Assembly: GCA_023957245.1 (NCBI GenBank)
Contig: JAMLHJ010000001.1
Location: 209,273 to 273,272 of the forward strand
Length of the DNA: 64,000 nt
Reading direction: 5' to 3'
Source of the DNA: Chitinophagales bacterium
Lineage (GTDB): Bacteria; Bacteroidota; Bacteroidia; Chitinophagales; JADIYW01
Below are positions 26,850 to 36,311 of this stretch, piece after piece. The position numbers were made by a program, and so were the translations under genes. The notes under the pieces are model-generated. The model ran no database searches. It was not told the DNA's origin and saw only the letters and a program-made list of their open reading frames with translations. Within the stretch, counting starts at the first letter, position 1, and every line of letters begins with the position of its first letter.

Positions 26850-28232
26850 TCAAATTTTCCAGACCTTGCCCGATGCATAAATCTTTTTACCATTTACAAA
26901 TTGATAAAGAAAAACTCCCTTTGATAGTAACAATAAGTCCACTTGGGTAGTATGAGCACCAGAGGGAAACTCCAATTCAATTGATTGAACAAGAGAACCA
27001 TTCATATTAAAAATATTCAAAGATAAATTTGTTGACTGCTCAAACTTAGAATAAACATAAGCCGTTGCCACATCATAAAACAAAGAAGGAGAAAGGGAAA
27101 TAAGAGGTTCATCCAACGCAACATTTGATTGACATTCATCATAGAAAGCAATTGAATTACAATCTGAAATTGGCTTAATGTCCAAATTTTCATTTGCAAT
27201 CTTTGTTATTGACAGGCATTGATTACACATCACTGACTGCATAAATTCTATTGACTTCGACAAAACGTCTTCCATCGCCCAAGGAATTGACCGCCTTTCA
27301 TCGCCTACTGCCGATAAATCATGCCCAAAACCACAATAGATATAATTTCTATAACAGAGATTTTTCTTCTTCAATACCTCCGTTAATATTTTAGGCCCAT
27401 AATAGTATGCCATATTACTACATCCAGCCAAATAATATTCTTCATAAGGCACTGCATTATCACAAGTACCATGAAAAAATGCGATAGGTGTATCATATTC
27501 ATTAGAAATTTCTGAGGAGAGATTGGCTCCTGCAAAACTCAATATTCCAGCTATATCTGTAGAGAAATTTTTATTTATTACATCGTCTTCCAATGAACCA
27601 AGCCTCTCACGTCTATTGTCTATATTGCTTATCCACTCATCTTCCATCCTTGAACAAACCAAAGTCGCACCCGAACTGATACCAAATAAAAACACTCTAT
27701 TAGTGTCAAATTTTATATTATTTGATTGGCTTTTAAGATACTTGACAAGAGAGCGCTCATCTTGCATAGCTCTATACTGTGCATCTAAATAATCTATTGT
27801 CGTTCCACCTCCACAAAGCATTGTTTTATCAAAGTCCTTCCACCCTATCCGATAATCTGCGCTGATAGCCACATACCCTCTTTGAGCGAAATACTCAGCA
27901 AATATCTTCATTGCACCTGTATTTCTTGAACCAGATTTAAAACCTCCTCCATGAAAAAGGACAACAATAGGACGCTGACTTAACAGATTGTTGTTCCAAT
28001 TCAATACACTTTGATAAATATCCATCTGCAATTTGATGGTATTTCCTAAATAATCTTGAGTTGTCTTATAAGCCTGAGTTGCTTTAGAAATATTTTGAGA
28101 CAAAATTTTAGTACCAAAATTGCCATTGAGAGAAGGGCAGTCTTGAGCATTCACCTTGAATATCAGCAATAAAATAAACAGTAAAAATATTGAACAGTGT
28201 TTAACACACCTCCCCAAAAAGTATCTACCCAT
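26850..28232 (-). CDS. Secreted alpha/beta hydrolase (esterase-like) with T9SS-type tail
   Basis: A 460-residue protein with an N-terminal signal segment (ending FKVNAQ, near residue 29). The alpha/beta hydrolase core shows the oxyanion loop PIVVLFHGGGFKSGSR, the nucleophile elbow VFLFGISSGAT (Ser), the acid FFHGTCDNAVP (Asp) and the likely histidine in CGFGHDLS. The C-terminal ~85 residues (SLNIFNMNGSLVQSI, LLSKGVFLYQFVNGKK) have the form of a T9SS sorting domain, though the YPNP start is degenerate (ISLSPSLF). It is probably an extracellular carboxylesterase. It is a paralogue of the split hydrolase at 35397-40173, sharing HGTCD and the GISxGA elbow. Confidence 0.8.
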   Translation of the reverse strand: MGRYFLGRCVKHCSIFLLFILLLIFKVNAQDCPSLNGNFGTKILSQNISKATQAYKTTQDYLGNTIKLQMDIYQSVLNWNNNLLSQRPIVVLFHGGGFKSGSRNTGAMKIFAEYFAQRGYVAISADYRIGWKDFDKTMLCGGGTTIDYLDAQYRAMQDERSLVKYLKSQSNNIKFDTNRVFLFGISSGATLVCSRMEDEWISNIDNRRERLGSLEDDVINKNFSTDIAGILSFAGANLSSEISNEYDTPIAFFHGTCDNAVPYEEYYLAGCSNMAYYYGPKILTEVLKKKNLCYRNYIYCGFGHDLSAVGDERRSIPWAMEDVLSKSIEFMQSVMCNQCLSITKIANENLDIKPISDCNSIAFYDECQSNVALDEPLISLSPSLFYDVATAYVYSKFEQSTNLSLNIFNMNGSLVQSIELEFPSGAHTTQVDLLLLSKGVFLYQFVNGKKIYASGKVWKI

Positions 28233-28354
28233 GATGAAAACAAAACTATTTATTCAAAATATTCTATGAACATTTTAAATACCTCTGACAATATAATGAA
28301 AATAGGGAACTATTTTTCAAATTCCCTATCGTTACAATATTATCTAATAACAGT

Positions 28355-30547
28355 TTATTTACTGAATAGCATTTCTCTATATTTTGGAAGTGGCCACAAA
28401 TTATCTTCAACTATCGTTTCTAGCTTATCTGACACCTCTCTGATTTTTTCCATAATAGGTTTGACTTCATAACAATACAACTCAGCTTGTTCTCTGTGAG
28501 ATTCCATTTCATTTCCTTTGACACGCAATGACTTCATTTCACTTTCCAAATTAATCAAAGAAACAATACCTTCTGCAACACTCTTCAATATACCCAATTG
28601 AGGTTCATATAAAGACTTGTCTAGCTTCAACTCTTTCAATCCATCTATGCTTGTTATCAATTTATTTTGATATTCAATACAAGCTGGAATAATCTGATTT
28701 AAAATAATCTCTCCTAAAATTCTAGATTCAATTTGAATATGATTGACATATTCGTGTACCATAACATCATATCGAGCATAACTTTCTTTACGATTCATGA
28801 TATTCAAATCTTCATACAATTTCAATGTATCTTCTTCAATGAATGCATCTAAAGCTTTTGGAGAAGTATTATTATTACTCAATCCTCTTTTCTTCGCTTC
28901 TTCTTTCCACTCATCAGTATAACTATCTCCTTCAAATAATATTCTTCTTGACTCTGCAAGTAATCTTCTTAGAACTTTTAAGATAGCGACATCTTTAAAA
29001 TCTCCTTGCTTAATCAAACCATCAACTTCTTGTTTGAATTTGCGCAATTGTTCAGCTACGATAGCACTAATCACGGTGATAGGCATAGAACAATTGGCTG
29101 AAGAACCCACCATTCTGAATTCAAACTTGTTACCTGTAAAAGCAAATGGAGAAGTACGATTTCTATCTGTATTATCTCCCATGAATTCAGGAATCTTATT
29201 ATGAATTTCTAGACGAAGGCTAAGATTTTCTTGCTCATCAAAGGTTTTCTCATCAACCCTATTTTCAATTAAGTCCAAAACTTCTTTAAGATATGAACCA
29301 ATATAGATAGAGATTATTGCTGGAGGGGCTTCATTTGCACCCAATCTATGCTCATTGCCATGAGTAGCAGTACTTCCTCTCAATAAAGCTTCATGCTTAT
29401 TTACAGCAGCAATCGTATTGATGAAGAAAGTCAAAAATTGCAAATTAGTACGAGGTGTTTTTCCAGGAGATAAAAGATTGACACCAGTATCTGTACTTAA
29501 AGACCAGTTATTGTGCTTTCCACTACCATTCACCCCTGCAAATGGCTTCTCATGAGTCAAAACTTTCAACTTATGCCTTGAAGATACCTTGTCCATAACG
29601 TCAGTCAAAAGCTGGTTATGATCTACTGCAAGATTAGCTTCTTCAAACATTGGTGCGCACTCATATTGAGATGGAGCAACTTCATTGTGTCTTGTGCGAA
29701 TAGGAATTCCAAGTTTTAAACTTTCAATTTCCATATCTCTCATAAATGCATAGACTCTTTCTGGAATGGCTCCAAAATAATGATCTTCAAGCTGCTGACC
29801 TTTAGCCGATCTTTTACCTAATAAGGTACGTCCTGTCATTACTAAATCTGGTCTTGCATAATACATTGCAGAATCTATTAAGAAATATTCTTGCTCCCAA
29901 CCTAAAGTTGTATTGACTTGATTGACATTTCTATCAAAATACTGGCAAACATCAGTAGCTGCTTGATTTACAGCTTGAAGAGATTTCAATAATGGAGTTT
30001 TAAAATCTAAGGTATAACCAGTAAATGAGAAAAATATAGTAGGAATACAAAGTGTTTTTCCATTTCCTACAGTAATGATAAACGCTGGTGAGGTAATATC
30101 CCACGCAGTATATCCCCTTGCTTCAAAAGTAGCTCTAATTCCTCCAGACGGAAATGATGAGCCATCTGTTTCTTGCAAAATCAATGAATCGGCTGAAAAT
30201 TCTTCTATTCCTGCACCATCCATTGGCATAAAAAATGAATCATGTTTTTCAGCAGTAGTTCCTGTCAAAGGTTGAAACCAATGTGTATAATGTGTAGCTC
30301 CTTTCTCTAATGCCCAAGACTTCATTGCAGAAGCAATGGCATCAGCCAACTCCTTATCTACCCTCTTTCCTTCCTTCATATAGGAAGTCAGTTTTTTGTA
30401 TGCCTCTTTAGACATCACCGCTTTCATTGCTTTATCATTAAAAACAGATTCAGCAAAAAAATCAGAAATTCTAGATGAAGGCATTTCTACCTGAACCTTG
30501 GGTCTGGAAGAGAATGCAGCTAAAGCATTAAATCTTGTTGTTGACAT
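28355..30547 (-). CDS. glnN: Type III glutamine synthetase
   Basis: A 730-residue enzyme making glutamine from glutamate, ammonia and ATP. The length and the markers ALEKGATHYTHWFQPLTGTTAEKHD, GWEQEYFLID, RHNEVAPSQYECAPMFEEAN and GSGKHNNWS are those of the GSIII dodecamer common in Bacteroidota. It is monocistronic, with its own promoter upstream. The C-terminal helical domain (about 560-730) is also typical. Confidence 0.96.
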   Translation of the reverse strand: MSTTRFNALAAFSSRPKVQVEMPSSRISDFFAESVFNDKAMKAVMSKEAYKKLTSYMKEGKRVDKELADAIASAMKSWALEKGATHYTHWFQPLTGTTAEKHDSFFMPMDGAGIEEFSADSLILQETDGSSFPSGGIRATFEARGYTAWDITSPAFIITVGNGKTLCIPTIFFSFTGYTLDFKTPLLKSLQAVNQAATDVCQYFDRNVNQVNTTLGWEQEYFLIDSAMYYARPDLVMTGRTLLGKRSAKGQQLEDHYFGAIPERVYAFMRDMEIESLKLGIPIRTRHNEVAPSQYECAPMFEEANLAVDHNQLLTDVMDKVSSRHKLKVLTHEKPFAGVNGSGKHNNWSLSTDTGVNLLSPGKTPRTNLQFLTFFINTIAAVNKHEALLRGSTATHGNEHRLGANEAPPAIISIYIGSYLKEVLDLIENRVDEKTFDEQENLSLRLEIHNKIPEFMGDNTDRNRTSPFAFTGNKFEFRMVGSSANCSMPITVISAIVAEQLRKFKQEVDGLIKQGDFKDVAILKVLRRLLAESRRILFEGDSYTDEWKEEAKKRGLSNNNTSPKALDAFIEEDTLKLYEDLNIMNRKESYARYDVMVHEYVNHIQIESRILGEIILNQIIPACIEYQNKLITSIDGLKELKLDKSLYEPQLGILKSVAEGIVSLINLESEMKSLRVKGNEMESHREQAELYCYEVKPIMEKIREVSDKLETIVEDNLWPLPKYREMLFSK

Positions 30548-30576
30548 GATAATTATTTATATGTGAATTATTAATT

Positions 30577-30610
30577 CAAAATTACACACTTTCAATGAAA
30601 ATATCACAAA
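30577..30610 (-). promoter_or_regulatory. Promoter of glnN
   Basis: On the minus strand TTTG (30607-30610) is followed after 22 bases by TAATTTTG (30577-30584), close to the Bacteroidota promoter consensus and 30 bases before the glnN ATG. Confidence 0.55.
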
Positions 30611-30624
30611 AAACAATAAAAAAA

Positions 30625-31872
30625 TTACTTAAGTTTTGAAGTTTTCTGAAAAGAAATTAAAAATCCAATAAAAATAAACAAAACAGCAACTGACCTGTAT
30701 CTTACAATAGCTCCAGAATTATTCACAACTAAGCCAATAATTGCCATTAAATAAAAACCTAAACTCAATGAAAAAAGTGCAATCGAATTATCAAAAATAT
30801 ATTTGAATTTCACTTTGACAAACCCGAGTATTATAAAAAGACATAGAAGAATAGATTCAACTGATGCCAGTCTGCACCAATCGTTATAACATTGATTATA
30901 CATTGGATAAATGAATGCATTCAGAAAGTTAGAAGGGAACGCTGAAATCATACTCCACCAACTATTTCTAATGGCTTCAATCTCGAAGCTTGTATTTCCA
31001 TCTGCATTCAAGAAGCTTTTTTGGATTATATTGATTTTATTTGCCAAACGATAACCATCAGGTATAATACAATCATATACCAACACTACCGCTATCATTA
31101 CAACCAAAATCGTTACATAAGGTACAACAGCCTTCACGTTTGACTTCTTATCCCAATAATATGCACCTAAGGCTGGCAATACTGCCAAAACTAAATATCC
31201 TCTCACATTAACTAGTAACAAGAAAGCAATCAAAACCCAAAAAAATCTAAACCAAGAAAAATAGGTAGTTACCCTCTCAAAATTATATAGCAAAATCCCT
31301 ATTGCAAAGACCACTAAAGCATCTTTATGCAAGCCTGATGTCCAAAGCAAAGTACCTGGTATCAAGAAAATTCCAAAAACTATCAAATATTCTGACAGTG
31401 TAGTTTCTCTTTCAAAAAATTTGAACAAATAAAAAGCACCTATAAATGATAAAAAAGAAAACAATAAAAAATGAACAGAGATAAATCCTGCTGAGAATAG
31501 TCTAAAAAAAGCATTTACACGAACAATTGTATAACCAGTGAAATCATACCACAACCCTAATTGATCTATATAAGTACATAAATGCTCTGGTTCAGGAAAA
31601 TAATTATTAGGACCTATTAATAATTGTAAATAATAAAACGGATTTTCATTTAATGCACTATAAACAATCTCTCCTTCTCTAAAATAAAAAGAAGAATCAT
31701 AAAAAGTAGGAATCTGAGTATTTAGCCAGCTATATAATAAAGCCGCACAAATCTTAATAAAAGCTAGACTAGTCCAAATTTTATTAGAAATAGAAGGGGT
31801 ATAAAATCGTTTAGAAAAATAAACAAAAGACAAAAACAGAGCACTATATCCAATCAACAGTACATATTCCAT
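30625..31872 (-). CDS. Polytopic membrane protein, possibly polymerase/glycosyltransferase-like
   Basis: A 415-residue protein with about ten to twelve hydrophobic helices and a small extracytoplasmic loop near residues 55-110. The segment LWTSGLHKDALVVFAIGILLY resembles the short conserved loop of some uncharacterised Wzy-like or GT-C-like membrane proteins of Bacteroidota. This is a weak resemblance and the function is unknown. It starts 33 bases downstream of metG on the same strand and could be co-transcribed with it. Confidence 0.65.
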   Translation of the reverse strand: MEYVLLIGYSALFLSFVYFSKRFYTPSISNKIWTSLAFIKICAALLYSWLNTQIPTFYDSSFYFREGEIVYSALNENPFYYLQLLIGPNNYFPEPEHLCTYIDQLGLWYDFTGYTIVRVNAFFRLFSAGFISVHFLLFSFLSFIGAFYLFKFFERETTLSEYLIVFGIFLIPGTLLWTSGLHKDALVVFAIGILLYNFERVTTYFSWFRFFWVLIAFLLLVNVRGYLVLAVLPALGAYYWDKKSNVKAVVPYVTILVVMIAVVLVYDCIIPDGYRLANKINIIQKSFLNADGNTSFEIEAIRNSWWSMISAFPSNFLNAFIYPMYNQCYNDWCRLASVESILLCLFIILGFVKVKFKYIFDNSIALFSLSLGFYLMAIIGLVVNNSGAIVRYRSVAVLFIFIGFLISFQKTSKLK

Positions 31873-31905
31873 AATCTATTTGTTAAATTCTAGACACATA
31901 ATAAC

Positions 31906-34011
31906 CTATCTGATGACCATACCATTTGGAGCTTCAGACTGTACGAAAGATAATTTTCCTTCATTATCTTCTGCCATTAATATCATACCATTAGACTCAA
32001 TTCCTTTCAATTTTCTTGGAGCCAAATTAACGAGTACTGAAACTCTTTTACCAATCACTTCTTCTGTTGAGAAATATTCTGCAATACCAGAAACTATCGT
32101 TCTAGTTTCAAAACCCAAATCTACCGTCAATTTTAAAAGTTTATCTGCTTTAAGTACTTTTTCAGCTTCTACTATCGTGCCTGTACGAATATCAAGTTTT
32201 GAAAAATCATCAAAAGATATTTCATTCTTAACTTGAACATACGCAATATCATTGGATTGACTTTGACTTTTAGATTTTTCCAACTTTTCAATTTGATAGT
32301 TTACTATGGCATCATCAATCTTTTCAAATAACAATTCTGATTGTCCTAACTGATACCCAGAAGGCACAAGCACTTTATCACTTGTCAACCATTGCCCCTT
32401 ATGAACACCAAAAATCCTATTCAATTTATCGACAGTAAATGGCAATAATGGTTGTGCCAATACGGCTAAACTTCCACATAGTTGGGTAGCTATAAACAAT
32501 ACTTTTTCTGTTGCTTTGGGATCATTTTTAATTAATTTCCATGGTTCCAAATCAGCTAAATATTTATTACCTACTGAAGATAGTTCATTCAAAGCCATCA
32601 GTGCATCTCTAAACTTAAACGATTCAATTGCAGCAGAAATTTTATCAGCATAACTATTTATTGAGTCCAACACCTGATTGTCGTATGTGCTAAAAGATGC
32701 TGTTTCTACTTGAGGGACAATACCATTGTAATATTTATGTACGAGAACAACAACTCTATTGACAAAATTACCTAGGTTGGCCACCAATTCATTATTTACT
32801 CTAGATTGGTAATCTTGCCATGTAAATTCACTATCTTTATTTTCAGGCATATTGGCAATCAAAGTGTATCTTAACTCATCTTGTTTTCCAGGAAACTCCT
32901 CCAAATATTCATGCAACCAGACTGCCCAATTTCGAGAAGTTGAAATCTTATCGCCCTGCAAATTCATAAATTCATTAGCAGGCACATTATCTGGAAGAAT
33001 ATATTTTTCAGTTGCTTTTAGAATCGCTGGGAAAGTAATACAGTGAAAAACAATATTATCTTTTCCAATAAAATGAACTAAGGTAGTATCATCACTTTGC
33101 CAATATTTTTCCCAATCATCCTTTGACCTACCCAACAACTGTTCTGATTTAGGTTGTGCAAAATGAAAATCATTTTCTTCAATTTCTTTAAATAATTGAC
33201 GAGTAGCAGAAACATAACCAATCGGCGCATCTAGCCATACGTATAAAACTTTTCCTTCTGCACCATCAATTTCAGGAGGCACAGGAATCCCCCAATTCAA
33301 ATCTCTAGTCATTGCACGTGGCTGTAGTCCAGCATCTATCCAACTCATACACTGACCATAAACATGTGATTTCCATGTACTTTTTTTGGATTCAATCCAT
33401 TTCTGAATATATTCTTGATACTCATCTAATTTCAAATACCAATGCTTGGTTTTCCGAAGTATAGGTGTTCCACCACTGATAGTTGAGCGAGGATGAATCA
33501 ATTCTGTTGGGCTTAATGTAGAACCACATTTTTCGCACTGATCACCATAGGCGTTTTCATTGCTACATTTAGGACAAGTGCCAACAATATATCTATCTGC
33601 TAAAAATTGATGAGCCTCTTCATCATAATATTGCTCACTTTCTCTAATATCAAAAGCATTCTTATCATTCAATATTCTAAAAAACTCTTGTGAAGTTTCA
33701 TAATGAATAGGTTCGGATGTCCTATGATAAATATCGAAAGAAATACCAAATTGTTGAAAACTATCTCTAATGATAGTATGAAATTTATCGACAATCTCTC
33801 TAGGCGTAACTCCTTCTTTTATTGCTTTGATAGTTATTGCAGCACCATGCTCATCACTACCACATACAAATACAATATCTTTCCCTCGTAACCTGAGATA
33901 TCGAGCGTAAATATCTGCTCCAATATATGCTCCTGCTAAATGTCCAATATGCAATGGCCCATTAGCATAAGGTAAGGCTGCCGTAATAGTATATCTCTTT
34001 GATGCGCACAT
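31906..34011 (-). CDS. metG: Methionyl-tRNA synthetase
   Basis: A 701-residue class I aminoacyl-tRNA synthetase charging tRNA-Met. The ATP-binding HIGH motif is in ANGPLHIGHLAGAYIGAD near residue 22. Zinc-knuckle cysteines are in CPKCSNENAYGDQCEKCG. The KMSKS equivalent is KISTSRNWAV. A C-terminal EMAPII-like tRNA-binding domain (from about residue 600, KLDIRTGTIVEAEKV) is present, giving the long dimeric form. Confidence 0.97.
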   Translation of the reverse strand: MCASKRYTITAALPYANGPLHIGHLAGAYIGADIYARYLRLRGKDIVFVCGSDEHGAAITIKAIKEGVTPREIVDKFHTIIRDSFQQFGISFDIYHRTSEPIHYETSQEFFRILNDKNAFDIRESEQYYDEEAHQFLADRYIVGTCPKCSNENAYGDQCEKCGSTLSPTELIHPRSTISGGTPILRKTKHWYLKLDEYQEYIQKWIESKKSTWKSHVYGQCMSWIDAGLQPRAMTRDLNWGIPVPPEIDGAEGKVLYVWLDAPIGYVSATRQLFKEIEENDFHFAQPKSEQLLGRSKDDWEKYWQSDDTTLVHFIGKDNIVFHCITFPAILKATEKYILPDNVPANEFMNLQGDKISTSRNWAVWLHEYLEEFPGKQDELRYTLIANMPENKDSEFTWQDYQSRVNNELVANLGNFVNRVVVLVHKYYNGIVPQVETASFSTYDNQVLDSINSYADKISAAIESFKFRDALMALNELSSVGNKYLADLEPWKLIKNDPKATEKVLFIATQLCGSLAVLAQPLLPFTVDKLNRIFGVHKGQWLTSDKVLVPSGYQLGQSELLFEKIDDAIVNYQIEKLEKSKSQSQSNDIAYVQVKNEISFDDFSKLDIRTGTIVEAEKVLKADKLLKLTVDLGFETRTIVSGIAEYFSTEEVIGKRVSVLVNLAPRKLKGIESNGMILMAEDNEGKLSFVQSEAPNGMVIR

Positions 34012-34079
34012 AAACTCTAAAAAATTGCTAAGATAATTATAATAGAAGTGAACATCTCTAGTTTTGGCAAAATAAACGT

Positions 34080-34475
34080 CTATTCAACTTTATTTTTATC
34101 TCTACTTCTTTCAACACTTGTAATAAAATAAAGAGACTCACCTCTCCAAAAAAACTTAGCATATCTTTTTACATAATGCAAATTGACTCTCTCACCCGAA
34201 AGTGATACTTCTTGCAAGTCTTTGATTGTTTTCGTATCTCTTTTCTCTACAGAAAAATCAAAAACCTCTTGAATAGGAGAAGCTCCTCGAAGTGCGCCAA
34301 AAGATTCCAAATTAATCTTGCCTTCATAAGTTTTAAAGACTAATCCTTTTTCGGATATTCTCATTACACGTCCAGACATTGTCCCTTTCTCATAGTAACC
34401 AAAATAATAAAAACTAAAAATTCCTGCTGCAGCTAATACCAGCAAAATAGTCAAAACCCACAATATATTTTTCAT
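34080..34475 (-). CDS. Conserved single-pass membrane protein of unknown function
   Basis: A 131-residue protein with an N-terminal transmembrane segment (residues about 4-27), then a small beta-rich domain with GRVMRISEKGLVFKTYEGKINL and VNLHYVKRYAKFFWRGESLYFI. From memory, Bacteroidota homologues with this exact pattern are often labelled 6-phosphogluconate dehydrogenase in databases. That is plainly wrong: there is no Rossmann fold and the protein is far too short. Function unknown. It is divergent from the DoxX gene. Confidence 0.7.
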   Translation of the reverse strand: MKNILWVLTILLVLAAAGIFSFYYFGYYEKGTMSGRVMRISEKGLVFKTYEGKINLESFGALRGASPIQEVFDFSVEKRDTKTIKDLQEVSLSGERVNLHYVKRYAKFFWRGESLYFITSVERSRDKNKVE

Positions 34476-34686
34476 ATCAAATTTTATGAAACTGAAAATA
34501 ATAATTTATTTTCTTATCTGCATTAAAGTAGAAAACTAAGTTATGTTATAGCTTGATTTTGTAGCTCATACAATGAAGGTGTTGATATAGCAATTTATAA
34601 AAATGAGTTACAAAACATTCATTGTCATGAAAAAAATAGCAACTACTATTTAAAAACAAATGTCCGAGTTGAATGTTATCAATAAT

Positions 34687-34709
34687 AACTTTTAGTTTAA
34701 ACTAAAGTT
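34687..34709. promoter_or_regulatory. Palindromic operator-like site upstream of DoxX
   Basis: The core TTAGTTTAAACTAA (34692-34705) is a perfect 14-base palindrome. It extends to AACTTT/AAAGTT arms with a single extra T, making a 23-base near-palindrome. It lies 57 bases before the DoxX start in the 291-base divergent gap. Size and symmetry suit a MarR- or PadR-type dimeric repressor. No such regulator gene is in the window. Confidence 0.5.
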
Positions 34710-34766
34710 TATAATAACCTATTAATACAAAAGAATTTAATTGATAATATTTAAAATCGTAACGTT

Positions 34767-35198
34767 ATGAGCATCATTAAATCTTTTTTATTCGGCAACT
34801 GTAAATGCAATACAGATATTGGCTTACTAATTTTCAGATTGACTTTAGGGTTTGTCTTGCTTTATGGACATGGCTTTGGAAAATTATCGGTGATAATGAG
34901 TGGACAAGAGATACAGTTTATGGATCCTATAGGAATCGGGGCAAATTTATCTTTTTATATGGCTGCTTTTGCTGAAGGAGTTTGTGCTATCTTACTAATT
35001 TTAGGTTTGTTTTCTAGATTTGCCTCTCTTGTTCTCACAATTAATTTTATTGTAATTTTTATTTTCCATGCTTTTATTGTGAAAGACGGATTTGAGGTAT
35101 TAGAATTGAGATATTTATACTTGTTGCCATTTGTCGCATTAACTTTTACTGGTGCTGGTAATATCTCTTTAGATTATTTATTCTTTAAAGAGAAATAA
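34767..35198 (+). CDS. DoxX family membrane protein
   Basis: A 143-residue protein with four transmembrane helices. The DoxX pattern is clear: IGLLIFRLTLGFVLLYGHGFGKL in helix 1 and GIGANLSFYMAAFAEGVCAILLILGLFSRFASLVL in helices 2-3. Family members are inner-membrane proteins linked in places to redox or thiol metabolism; the role here is unknown. The palindrome upstream suggests single-gene repression control. Confidence 0.88.
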   Translation: MSIIKSFLFGNCKCNTDIGLLIFRLTLGFVLLYGHGFGKLSVIMSGQEIQFMDPIGIGANLSFYMAAFAEGVCAILLILGLFSRFASLVLTINFIVIFIFHAFIVKDGFEVLELRYLYLLPFVALTFTGAGNISLDYLFFKEK

Positions 35199-35366
35199 TA
35201 GATAGATTCTTATTCGCACTACTCTCCTCTTATTTATTTGATGAATTTTCAAATTCATAGGGAGAGTATTATTCTCATTTTTTTGTACTACTTTATAAAG
35301 GGTCATTTGAATTTGAAGATAAAACCTAAAATTTTCCTAAAAATCTTTAGAGTTTTTAGTTATATA

Positions 35367-35374
35367 TATATTTG
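35367..35374 (+). promoter_or_regulatory. -7 box before the split hydrolase gene
   Basis: TATATTTG matches TAnnTTTG and lies 22 bases before the ATG at 35397. No clear TTTG was found at the -33 distance. It supports the ATG at 35397 rather than the ATG at 35238, which would place this box inside the gene. Confidence 0.45.
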
Positions 35375-35396
35375 CTCTAAAAATCTATTGTTTTAT

Positions 35397-36311
35397 ATGT
35401 TAAGATATTTGAAATATTTATTTATATTAATTGTTTTCTCCTTAGTATTGCCAAATTTAATGTCTGCTCATCAGAGTGATTCAAATATTTTACAAGCTAA
35501 TTCTCCTCAATGGCAACAATCTTCTCATCAAGTGAGTGTTTTTAGTAAAGATAACTTCAATCAAACTACTAATATTCAATGGGCTTCCAACTTGAAAGTT
35601 ACATCTTTCTTGCCATCGAACATGTCAAGCGATTTGAATAGAAGTGCATTACTTGCTTTAAGACCCACTATATTTCTATTATCAGGAGGAGCATTTAAAA
35701 ATCTAGATAACGAAACTGAATTAAATCCTGATAATCATACAATTGCTGATAGCTTAAAGTTAGCCAATAAATTAGCTAGTCTTGGCTTTAATGTCTTTTG
35801 GATTGAGTATGAAACAGCGCCACAAGATACTGCATCAATGATTGACAAGTTATTTGACGTTAAATCAGAAAATTGTTTTTACACAAATGGTAGTGAATCT
35901 AAAGCTTTATTTGAATATAGTTCTTTGGTGGCTTTTAGAGATGTGAGAGTGAAAATTAAGGATATTATTAATAATCCTGAAAATCAAATTGATACAAATA
36001 ATGTTTTCATTTCTGGCATAAGTGCAGGAGCGTTTTTGTCCATTTATTATTTGTTTTTAGACCAAGAAGAAATACCACAAAAAATTTCCTATAAAAAATG
36101 TAATAGTGAGACTGAATATTCCATCCAAGTACCAGACAAAGTGCGTTCTGATGGATTTCCCCTACCTGAAATTAAAGGTATTTTTGCTTTGGCTGGTGGT
36201 AGTTTGTATGAAAATATCTTTTTAAACAATACTGCAAAAACAAGTAAAGTAGCAATCGGATTTATGCATGGCACTTGTGATGAAGTTATCAACCAGAGAG
36301 AGGGTAGATTG
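35397..36311 (+). pseudogene. 5' part of a secreted alpha/beta hydrolase gene split by an IS element
   Basis: 305 codons, starting with a signal peptide (MLRYLKYLFILIVFSLVLPN, then LMSAHQ). The alpha/beta hydrolase features are an oxyanion region PTIFLLSGGAFKN, the nucleophile elbow VFISGISAGAFLS (Ser) and FMHGTCDEV, which supplies the acid. The frame then enters the IS element and stops after QCR at 36323. Removing the IS and one copy of the 10-base duplication joins TTG (36309-36311) directly and in frame to CCC TAT AAA at 37726, restoring a 1,120-residue protein. The insertion lies between the catalytic Asp and the expected His, so the fragment should be inactive. Confidence 0.88.
36302..36311. 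repeat. Left target-site duplication of the IS4-type element
   Basis: GGGTAGATTG directly precedes the left inverted repeat, and the identical ten bases follow the right end at 37716-37725. Confidence 0.95.
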
